Program-made: the position numbers and the translations under genes
Source: Adiantum capillus-veneris
Taxonomy: Eukaryota; Streptophyta; Polypodiopsida; Polypodiales; Pteridaceae
Reading direction: 5' to 3'
Length of the DNA stretch: 64,000 nt
NCBI GenBank assembly: GCA_014529385.2
Contig: CM043953.1
Coordinates: 88,153,842 to 88,217,841 of the forward strand
Part shown: one piece after another, positions 55,878 to 64,000 of the stretch
How positions within the stretch are numbered: position 1 is the stretch's first letter
How the letters are laid out: each line of letters starts with the position of its first letter
The notes under the pieces: generated by a model
Databases searched by the model: none
Seen by the model: the letters and a program-made list of their open reading frames with translations, nothing else
What the model was told of the DNA's origin: nothing

Positions 55878-55890
55878 AGGGGGGGAGTAA
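55878..55890 (+). promoter_or_regulatory. Polypurine tract
   Basis: AAGGGGGGGAGTAA, then the LTR start TGTTAGGCC. Confidence 0.75.
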
Positions 55891-56095
55891 TGTTAGGCCT
55901 ATGGTAGGACTAGGGAGGGAAAGGCCCAAAACTACTCATGCATATCAAGGGGTCTCTTGTTGGAGGGTCAAGGGCCTATATAAGGAGTATGGTTGGGTGG
56001 AGATAAGCATGGAATAGGACCCTATGCCTTCCATTGCCCTCGACTTTCAATTGGTCCATCATAGGAACATGTCATAGGAATAGCAATTTGGGCAT
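55891..56095 (+). repeat. 3' LTR fragment, plus strand
   Basis: It begins TGTTAGGCCTATGGTAGGAC after the polypurine tract. A TATA box CCTATATAAGG is at about 55976, and GGTTGGGTGGAGATAAGCA matches the LTR of the minus-strand element at 60918. It is cut off near 56095, where a minus-strand RT piece starts. Confidence 0.6.
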
Positions 56096-56099
56096 AGTT

Positions 56100-56545
56100 T
56101 TTAACGAACCTTTAATAAAAACCTACAAAATCCAAAAAACTCTCAAGCTCTTCCAATTTCTTTGGAGAAGGCCAATTTTGGGTGGCATCCACTTTGGAAT
56201 TATCCATATGCAATCTGGCAACAAAGATTACATGCCCCAAATAGTGAATTTCCTCTTTAAGAAAATCACCCTTGGTTTTCTTTGCGTAATTTATGTTGCC
56301 ATGGCAGATCAAATACATGCCTCAACTGTTGTAAAGCTTTGCTTCAGATGCACTATACACTAAAATTTCACCAAGAAAAACGATGACAAACTTACCCAGA
56401 TATGGTTTCAAAACACTGTCCATAAGTTTCATGAAAGTAGGTGGCACATTGGTTAAGCCAAGAGGCATAACCAAAAACTCATAATGTCCAAACCTTGTTT
56501 GAAAAGTAGTTTTAGGTATATCAACAAGCTGAATTTTCACTTTGT
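56100..56545 (-). pseudogene. Gypsy RT fragment with lost catalytic site
   Basis: The minus strand reads IPKTTFQTRFGHYEFLVMPL, GLTNVPPTFMKLMDSVLKPY and GKFVIVFLGEILVYS: the RT palm with FLGE in place of FLDD, so both catalytic aspartates are gone. After one shift it continues [16 protein letters not shown] and KKLEELESFLDFVGFY. About 445 bp, bounded abruptly on both sides. Confidence 0.8.
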
Positions 56546-56666
56546 GATATGCTCACCCTTGCACAGGGGGAGATTGCACCCATCGTTTATGTCATTTTTC
56601 TCCTCCCTCACTTCTCCTCTCGACGTGCGGGCAGAGCACTTCTCTCTAAGAGGTGCGCCTACACGC

Positions 56667-56668
<2 letters not shown>

Positions 56669-56727
<59 letters not shown>
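56669..56727. repeat. (TG)n microsatellite
   Basis: About 29 TG units; the Cys-Val frames across it are artefacts. Confidence 0.98.
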
Positions 56728-56729
<2 letters not shown>

Positions 56730-56730
<1 letters not shown>

Positions 56731-56862
56731 GTGCTGCATATGCGCTATGGGATGTATCGGGTATGCAGATTTGTGCTATTCATGGATTGCAACATGTTAT
56801 TTTGGGTATTTTGTAAGGGCACCACACTCTCATTTGCAGCAGTGGTATCAGAGCCATAACTT
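56730..56862 (+). repeat. LTR end with Met-tRNA primer site
   Basis: GGCACCACACTCTCATTTGCAGCA ends at about 56847 and is followed by TGGTATCAGAGCC at 56849-56861. This is an LTR/primer-site junction of a plus-strand element. No gag can be recognised in the following 56863-57540. Confidence 0.6.
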
Positions 56863-57979
56863 TGTTTTTGGCCTTGCAATAACCAAATCTATGGAGACGA
56901 TAAAACTCAAAATAAGTCTTTTGCTTGTTTTTGTACATGAAACTAAAATCTATGCCTAAGTGCTTGCCTAGTACAATATCGATAGCAAGTTGTTGATTTT
57001 TGTTTACAAAAAAGAGCATAACAATGCATTGGTGAATGATGTCAATTATGTATTATTCTTTATCTTGTTAAGAGAGAAGGTTTGAGCGTAGACCATAAGG
57101 AAATATCATATTCATAGACTATCTAACTGTGGATAATTTGCATAAAGTTGACTTATATAGTTTTACGCCACTAACCGCTCAACACTAATTAGAGGAGTAG
57201 AGCGGCTTTAACCTCATGACGAAAGAAGAAGAATAAAGAGCTTTAATATAATTTAACGAGTTAAGGAGTAGAAGAACTTAAAATTTTCTCTTACCTTAGT
57301 TCATTAAGCAAGAAGCTATGAGGCTTTAGCACCCTCTACTAAGCAATTTCGTTCAAAAAAAGGACTTGTACATCTCAAAAAATTTGACAATTTTAAATTG
57401 TCCCAAGACGTGTGACCAAATGAGTCTCGTACTCGAGACTTTATGCTCATGAAGGAAGGGGAATATTTTGATAATGGTGCAAACCAATCGTAGGATGCCC
57501 TAATGAGTGATGGTAGTGGGAACTGACACCACACTGATGCTCTTATTTTTCAATAATAAAATAAATAAATATAAATGAACAAATCATCATGACCATGGTA
57601 GTAGCACTAGGAGTGGGCGTAGGCTTGGAAGCCATAAGTTGCAAAGGTTAAGCAGCATGCTCACCGTTGAGCTCACCATCGAGCAGCAGTAGGGCGTCGT
57701 CATATGACCTAGACACTTAGTGTTGTGATGAGTGTCGATTTGAGTTGTCCGTGTGAACGACCCCAATTTATAGCAAGCTATACCACCCACGGCAGCTCTG
57801 GCAGCACGTTCCGCCGTCTAAAGACTTACTCCACATCGTCTGCAAAGCAGAGCCAACCATGCCATGTGGCTTTGCATGGGGACCACCCACTAGACCCTTG
57901 CTTTTGACAACTTCCAACAATCTACTGTGCACCATCCAATTGCCATGCAGGCCTTTGTTGACAGCCAAACATCCACTTT
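56863..57979. other. Non-coding stretch
   Basis: Only short frames without domains. 57590-57960 is more GC-rich, with CACCATCGAGCAGCAGTAGG and other non-repetitive sequence; nothing recognised. Confidence 0.5.
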
Positions 57980-57982
57980 CTT

Positions 57983-58079
<97 letters not shown>
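57980..58079. repeat. (CT)n microsatellite
   Basis: About 45 CT units with TTTC edges. Confidence 0.97.
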
Positions 58080-58368
58080 ACTAAACGAACCCTCACTTAC
58101 AGATAGTCTCGAAAGTGGGCAGCTTTGCAGACATGTTCATGTCGCAACAGAACTAACCACCACTTTTTTGTGAAGTACCGGTATTACTGGCTTTGAGCCA
58201 TTCCTTATCATCTGCGCAGCACGTAGTCAACCACCCACTATTGCCCATCGACCAACCAACTCCACACACACACTTTTTGACATGTGGCGCATGACTACTG
58301 CATGCATGCAAAACAATAGCAACTTCTCTCTCTCTTCATACCAACTCGCCTTCTTCCTCTACCGCCGC

Positions 58369-58471
<103 letters not shown>

Positions 58472-58569
58472 GGGACGACTTGGTACAGAAGCGGACATTG
58501 ACAAAGCTTTGTAGCGACCGCTGCAATACTTTCTCGAACAGCATCCACGCCGCCAACCTCAAACATTGA

Positions 58570-59393
58570 TGTATTTTTTAATCTTTTATTTTACTTCGTT
58601 TTGTGCTACAAAGCCGGATACATTTTTTTAAAAGGTCTCTTGGGATAGTTTTCCACGGCGCTAAAATAATTTTCTTCTTCGCTCTCTTATAATACAACTA
58701 CCTACAGAGGCGAGCATTGACGTAACCCTTCCGCGACATGTGCAATACTTTCTCACACAACATCCTTCGATAGGCATTGGTTTATATCCACAAGGATTGT
58801 ATCAATTTGGTCTTGTAGGTAATTTTGGCATTTTGACGATGGTTACTATAACATTTCATTTCATTTCTCTCTCTCTTCACACCTCCCACCAACCTCCCCT
58901 CTTGTTATGTTTTGGTCATTGACATCAATAATGCTATATTTTTTACAATAAAATATATTTGTATAATTGAATATAGAATACTAACTGAAGAATATATACA
59001 ATATAATGCTAGTCAAGATGTGTGTGTTCTATTAACATCATCAGTGATTGTCATTCATTTACATGATTTTATTCTAAAGGACATTATATGTAACAAATAT
59101 TTTATTTATTTATTTTGTCATATTAGAGTTTATTATCATTTGTATTGTCTTTAGTTGATACATTCTATGTATTATTTACAAATTTAGTGATATAAATAGA
59201 TGTAATATATATTATGAATTGATGACTTAAGTCGATGTTTTTGTTTATTAATGATTTAAATTATGTAGTTTTTTATCATATATGTAGTAAAATGTGATTA
59301 TTAATATGATATCCAAATATGTTATTTTGAGCAAGCAAAAGATGCGATCCATCTATGATCGGTTTTGGCACATTATCCATAGACATTGCTTGT

Positions 59394-59395
<2 letters not shown>
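58570..59395. other. AT-rich non-coding stretch
   Basis: Strongly AT-rich (58920-59300). The frame at 58912-59154 has no domain. Nothing recognised. Confidence 0.5.

Positions 59396-59453
<58 letters not shown>
59396..59453. repeat. (CA)n microsatellite
   Basis: About 29 CA units. Confidence 0.98.
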
Positions 59454-59454
<1 letters not shown>

Positions 59455-59959
59455 GTATAAGTGTCTCGTTAATGCGCAAACATGCATCCCTATTTGAGGG
59501 ATCCTTATCCTTCTATTCAAGCTAATTAGACGTTTACTTCGCTTAATTTTGAATAACAAGGCTATACCTTGTGTGGTCATCGTTATCTAACTTTCAAGGC
59601 ATTATCTAGTCTAGTTTATGTAATTTGTATAAGCTACAGACTCCCTTACTACCTACTACCAGTTTAAAACAGAAGCTTAAGTATGTGGTTTTGCAAGGAA
59701 TTTTCTTGATGCACATAAATTCTACATTCTCTTACATAAATTTATGTCTAACTGAAAATAGATGTTGTAAATGGAGGCTTCTAGGAAAGGGCAGTTAAGA
59801 TCGAATTACTTTTGCATTGTTTATAATTTATTGGACCAATCAATGGCTAATCATCGTAGACATTGTCAGACATTTTTTTGATGAAGATAAAGTCACTGAT
59901 CCATGCTAAAAAGCTAGTTACTGATCCATAGCCTCGAGTACATAGGTGTACATAATGCT

Positions 59960-60214
59960 TTGAGTTTTAAGAGTGCCCCTGTAAAAGTTATGTATAAAGG
60001 CTTGGTCCTGTTAAGTTATTTGCTGGAGTTCTGGGTAGTTGAACTTTCAAAAGATGGTTTTCAACATGCATTTTCAGTCATGCTTGATAGTCTGTGGATC
60101 GGACTCATACGCCATGAGTTACATGCATTTGAAGTGGTTGGTCCTTTACTTAGAAAGTGGTTGCGGATGCATGCGAGGAAAGGCAAGTGGGCCGATTTGA
60201 TAGATTTAATTTAG
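59960..60214 (+). pseudogene. Unassigned 84-codon protein-like frame
   Basis: It reads SFKSAPVKVMYKGLVLLSYL, LEFWVVELSKDGFQHAFSVM and HELHAFEVVGPLLRKWLRMH, ending KWADLIDLI at TAG. The composition looks like a genuine helical protein rather than a retroelement, but I do not recognise it. It could be a captured exon or a chance frame. 59454-59959 shows nothing. Confidence 0.25.
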
Positions 60215-60233
60215 AAATTATGTGGTTGAGGAT

Positions 60234-60918
60234 TCCTCGAGATAGCCAAAGTGATAAGCTCTGAGCCGTGCTTTACAGCGTCGCATTTGGTGCTAGAAAG
60301 TCATCCGCTACGCTTCCACCAAGATTTCTCAGTGTGAGGAGCAAAACAAAAAATTTGTATGCTTAGGTGTGGAGGTGGGAGGATGGTGCCAAGTGGCAAT
60401 GAATTAGTCCCACATGGGGGGGAGCATGTGGAAAATGGGGGGTATAAAGGGGGGAGTGGGTACCCCCTAAGGTTGAATCTAAGGGGCAAATGGAGCTCTC
60501 ACTCCTCAGCTATGGGGGCTCTTGGGTGTTGGGGGAGAGAGGGGGCACCCATATTGGGTTCCCACCAGTTGGACAAGCGCCTGGACCTTTTTTTGGCCTT
60601 TGGACACTCCACATTGCCCACTCCCCAAGTCAAAGTGACCACATAGAAGCCCCCTTTTCCAAAAAATGGTCAAAATGAGCCAATAAAAAGGGGAGATGAG
60701 AGAGAAAGATGTTGGCTAAGATAAGGAAGAGAAATCCACTCCAATAAAGTAGAAAATGCCCCCATTATTTTATCTACAATTTCATGCACACCCTTTGAAA
60801 GGGCGGTGGTAATGTGTGTGCTAGTCTCCACCCAACCGTGCTATCTTATAGCCTCCCCCTAGCGTACACATTGTTCGGCCGTTCCGGTGGCCTTGTCCAT
60901 AGGACCCATGTCCTTACA
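60234..60918 (-). repeat. 3' LTR of the chromodomain gypsy element at the right end
   Basis: On the minus strand it starts TGTAAGGACATGGGTCC after the polypurine tract GAAGGGGGGGTAA (60930-60918 region). A TATA box GGCTATAAGATAG is at about 60853-60841, and GGTTGGGTGGAGACTAGCA follows, shared with the LTR at 55891. The left limit is approximate because the partner LTR is outside the window. Confidence 0.55.
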
Positions 60919-61140
60919 TTACCCCCCCCTTCGAGGATTTTTTTCTTCCTCGAAAATGAACGTAGAAAAATGTTTCTTAAGTGCGGAGACATTCTCCCAT
61001 GTAGAACCTTCTTCAAGTCTATCTAGCCATTTTACCAACACCTGTTGTTTGACACGATGTCTGGTGTGAAGCTCATGAGAATCCAAAATCTTTTTGGGCT
61101 CATGAGGAATGCTTGGCGGTGCAATAAGGTCAACCAACAC
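60919..61140 (-). pseudogene. Chromodomain at the integrase C-terminus
   Basis: The 73-codon frame contains PKKILDSHELHTRHRVKQQV, LVKWLDRLEEGSTWENVSAL and KKHFSTF: the ILD.R...LVKW......TWE chromodomain pattern of gypsy chromoviruses. It ends at the polypurine tract. Confidence 0.8.
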
Positions 61141-61189
61141 ACCTGTGTCAATGACATTATCATTCTGTCCTAGCTGTTTTCGTAAACGG

Positions 61190-62243
61190 CTAACATGAAA
61201 AACAAGATGAACTCGTGAGTGCCACTGGAAGAGCTAACTTATAGGCCACTTGACCTATACGTTTGAGAATGGTAAATGGTCCACAATAGTGTGGTGAAAG
61301 TTTAGCAACTTTTCCCGTCTTCAAACTTTCTGAATGCTCTGGAACTTTGAGGAAACCCTTGTCTCCTTCTTCAAAAGTAGCAAGACGATGATGCTCATCT
61401 GCGTACTTCTTATATCGATCTTTAGCTTGCTTAACATTTTGTGGAGAAACTTGAAGCATGTCAAAATGGTCTTGGAGAAAATCCTTCGCTTGCTATATCT
61501 TCTCCTTAGCCAACCCCATCGTAATGGGTGATCTAGGTTGAAATCCATACAGAAGAAATAAATGGACTAAACCCTGTAGTCACATGCTTTGAACTATTAT
61601 AAGTAAATTCCAATATAGGTAAGTAGTCTTCCCAATTGGCTTGCTTCTTGCTAACGTACGCTCGTAGCATATCCTCTAGCACTTGATCAACTCTTTTTGT
61701 TTGACCATCCGTTTCTGGATGATCAACCGTACTTAGATTAAGTTTAGTTTCCAACTTTTGGTACGTAGCCCTCCAGAAGTGATTATCGAACTTTCGATCT
61801 CTGTCACTAATGATACTAGCTGGAAGACCGTAGAGTTTATTTATATTCTCTACAAATAGCCGTGCTAATTCCGGTGTCTTAACCGTAGTCTTAGTGGGAA
61901 TGAATCGACCCATCTTTGTGAGACGGTCTACAATTACCCAAATGGCATCATGGCCACGATTTGTAGTAGGTAGTCCTACTACAAAATCCATAGAGATACT
62001 CTCCCACTTACCTTGTGGAATCTCTAAAGGATGTAAAAGGCCACCTACCTTGAGGCGCTCTGCCTTATTAACTTGGCATTGTTGGTAGTTTAGTACGTAC
62101 TCTTGAACATCATGATGTAAGCTCGGCCAATAAAATTGCCGTCGAACTAAGGTATATGTCTTAGGAATACCTGGATGACTAGCACTTGGACTATCGTGAC
62201 ACTCAAATAAGATTTGGTGCCTAGTGTCTGAGTCCTTTGGCAC
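61190..62243 (-). pseudogene. Gypsy integrase, catalytic Glu replaced
   Basis: Frame 61533-62243 (236 codons): zinc-binding HDSPSASHPGIPKTY...QQCQVNK (one Cys replaced by Gln), then SMDFVVGLPTTNRGHDAIWV, IISDRDRKFDNHFWRATYQK and HPETDGQTKRVDQ. The two Asp are present, but the DGQTER motif reads DGQTKR, so the catalytic Glu is Lys. The C-terminal segment 61190-61459 (DRYKKYADEHHRLATFEEGD, LSPHYCGPFTILKRIGQVAY) lies in another phase. Strand transfer activity is not expected from this copy. Confidence 0.88.
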
Positions 62244-62499
62244 ACATACTCTACCTTTGTGGAGTAAGTAGCCATCCTGGATGGAAAAATTCTTCCATCG
62301 CTTAAGCTCTTCCTAAGTAGGGGTGGAGCTCTATGTGTTGGAGTTTTTATATGCGCGTGCAAAGACATGTTGATCTGGTTGTTCAGAGACATGTGAGTGT
62401 GAGGGATCCCTTTTTAAAACTACACTCCACACTTTAGCATATGATTGATCTAGTGCACACTTGCCACGTAATTACCCTAAAAATCCACTCTTTATTTCC

Positions 62500-62965
62500 G
62501 TGAAAGCAAATGAATTAATCTAAGGCATCTAACTTAGTGCATCCGCTACTACATTATATCGCCCCTTGCGATATCGTAGCTTACATTCATAATCTTGAAG
62601 GATTTCGACCCATCTAGCTTTACGGCCCTTCAAGTCCATTAGAGTAGTAAACCATTTGATACTCTCATGGTCAAAAACTACTTCAAACTCGGCACCATAT
62701 AAATATTGTCACCACTTTCGTAAAGCGTGAATTATGGCATAGAGCTCTCTCTCATAGACATAATATTTTGTTGAGCTCTATCTAACTTTTTACTTTCAGA
62801 GGCTATAGGTCTTCCCTCCTGGAAAAGTACCGCACCAATTGCTTTATCACTAGCATCAATCTCTACCACAAACGGCTTAAGTGGGTCGACGATTTCTAGG
62901 ATATGGGAGCAGTGGCTATAGCTACCTTGAGTTGTTCGAAACTGCATTTTTGGGCTTCTTTCCAA
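62500..62965 (-). pseudogene. Gypsy RNase H
   Basis: It contains KPFVVEIDASDKAIGAVLFQ (first catalytic Asp) and RPIASESKKLDRAQQN. The continuation near 62760-62560, with YAIIHALRKW-like and TDHESIKW-like stretches, is broken by stops. Confidence 0.75.
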
Positions 62966-63101
62966 GAAAAGGTCTTATCTTTTGCTTTAAGTTGATTCGT
63001 CATAGGAACAAATTTTTTTTGGCATAATCACGGATATATTGTCGATAAAATCCAGCCATGCCTAAAAATATTTGAAGCTCCTCAACCGTGTTGGGATGTG
63101 G

Positions 63102-63863
63102 CTATCGAAGAATGGCAGCGACCTTGTCAGTGTCCATTTTGATGCCTGAATAAGAGATCACATGACCGAGGTAATGTATCTCTATTTTAAAGAAATCACA
63201 CTTGCTTTGCTTAGCATACAACACGTGAGCTTGTAGTTGTTCGAACACTAATCGTAAGTGTTCTACGTGTTCATCTTCAGTCTTACTATAAATGAGAATG
63301 TCATCAAGGAAAACCACAACAAATTTTCCAAGATAGGGACGTAAGACACTATCCATGAGTGTCATAAATGTAGCTGGAGCATTGGTTAGACCAAAAGGGA
63401 TAACCAAAAATTCAAAATGCTCGAACTGTGTTCTAAAGGCGGTTTTGGAGATATCTTGTAGTAGGATACACACCTAGTGATATCTTGAACGAATATCTAT
63501 CTTTGTATAGTATCTTTCCCCGTGGAGTTGGTCAAACAACTCATCCACTCAAGGTAGAGGATACTTGTTCTTGATGGTTATCGCATTTAATCTGTGATAA
63601 TCTACGCACATGCGCATAGTACCATCTTTCTTTTTTACCAATAGAAATGGTGATGCCCAAGGCGAAGTGATAGGTCTAATGAAACCACAAGTGAGGTAGT
63701 CAGCCAACTGAATCTCAACCTCCTTGGCTTCTTTAGCACTCATACAACAAGGTGGTTTACTCACCGGTTTAGTGCCTGGTAAGACATCTATGCCATGATG
63801 CACATCACGTGTAGGGGGTAAACCTGGTGGTAAATCACTTGAGAACACATCACTATACTCCAT
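63102..63863 (-). pseudogene. Gypsy reverse transcriptase, catalytic site intact
   Basis: 63549-63863: [58 protein letters not shown]. 63102-63473: [40 protein letters not shown] and [18 protein letters not shown], with the FLDD site intact, then [20 protein letters not shown]. Both are in the same phase but separated by stops at about 63475-63545. Sequence to 64000 continues toward the protease linker. Confidence 0.9.
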
Positions 63864-64000
63864 GAGTAAGTAAGTTAGCTTTTGCCGTGCAAAAGGAGAA
63901 AGTAAACTAGAGTTATGCTGGGATGGAGAATCTTGTAATTCCTGTAATGTTTGTTTTACAACAGTTGCACGTTGCTCTATAGAATAAAAATTGAGAGCAC

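Larger units (their letters stand above)
60919..64000 (-). mobile_element. Chromodomain Ty3/gypsy element, minus strand, cut by the window end
   Basis: Pol is read right to left: RT (63863-63102), RNase H (62965-62500), integrase (62243-61190), chromodomain (61140-60919). Gag and protease would lie beyond 64000. All domains are frameshifted relative to one another. It is related to the plus-strand integrase scrap at 55130-55860. Confidence 0.88.

Noticed and set aside
60301-60646. Pro/Gly-rich frames at 60301-60489 and 60359-60646
   Set aside because: They fall in the LTR of the right-hand gypsy element and have no domain.

Overview
The window looks like repeat-dominated nuclear DNA of a land plant with a large, intron-bearing genome. 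Three things point this way: plant-type Ty3/gypsy and Ty1/copia elements with Met-tRNA primer sites (TGGTATCAGAGC-like), one tRNA-derived SINE, and one spliced host-type gene. Very long (CT)n, (GT)n and poly-G tracts are frequent. I cannot name the species. Nothing prokaryotic is seen: no operons, rRNA or CRISPR. Most open frames are decayed retroelement pieces or frames running through simple repeats.

Layout. 1-8389: a minus-strand Ty3/gypsy element (gag, protease, RT, RNase H, start of integrase; right LTR about 7773-8389), split by a decayed Ty1/copia element (485-4155). 8390-9836: LTR-like DNA and a minus-strand RT scrap. 9842-15669: a complete LTR element with TSD TAGAA, carrying gag and a protease remnant but no RT or integrase. 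16324-23694: a complete minus-strand chromovirus with TSD GTGGC; its pol is nearly intact apart from in-frame stops. 23700-29560: microsatellites, a LINE ORF1-like remnant, a coiled-coil minus-strand remnant, poly-G tracts and tandem duplications. 29570-30290: a retroelement protease-like frame ending in an A-rich tail.

30417-33632 (minus) is the one convincing host gene. Its exons splice in phase and read as the N-terminal half of an AKAP17A (XE7)-like RNA-recognition-motif protein. 34000-36880 is mostly non-coding. 36600-39108 is a minus-strand copia element bounded by a 42-bp inverted repeat. 39127-48840 is a minus-strand element with a long coiled-coil frame. It is split by a large non-autonomous LTR element (39868-46278) that has 2-kb LTRs and an approximately 805-codon frame with no pol. 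48840-51400 holds a recurring quasi-palindrome and a SINE with an 18-19 bp target duplication. 51800-53796 is a minus-strand gypsy integrase followed by a retropepsin-like domain, an unusual order. 53742-60200 is a patchwork of plus- and minus-strand gypsy pieces, isolated LTR ends, microsatellites and AT-rich DNA. 60234-64000 is a minus-strand chromodomain gypsy pol that runs off the right end.

The elements are nested in one another, so relative insertion order can be read. The chromovirus and the large non-autonomous element have the most similar LTR pairs and look youngest. Several elements have visibly lost catalytic residues (RT FLED and FLGE, integrase E to K). The non-autonomous elements would have depended on pol supplied in trans. 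Coordinates were read by eye and splice and LTR boundaries may be off by a few bases. No database search was possible.
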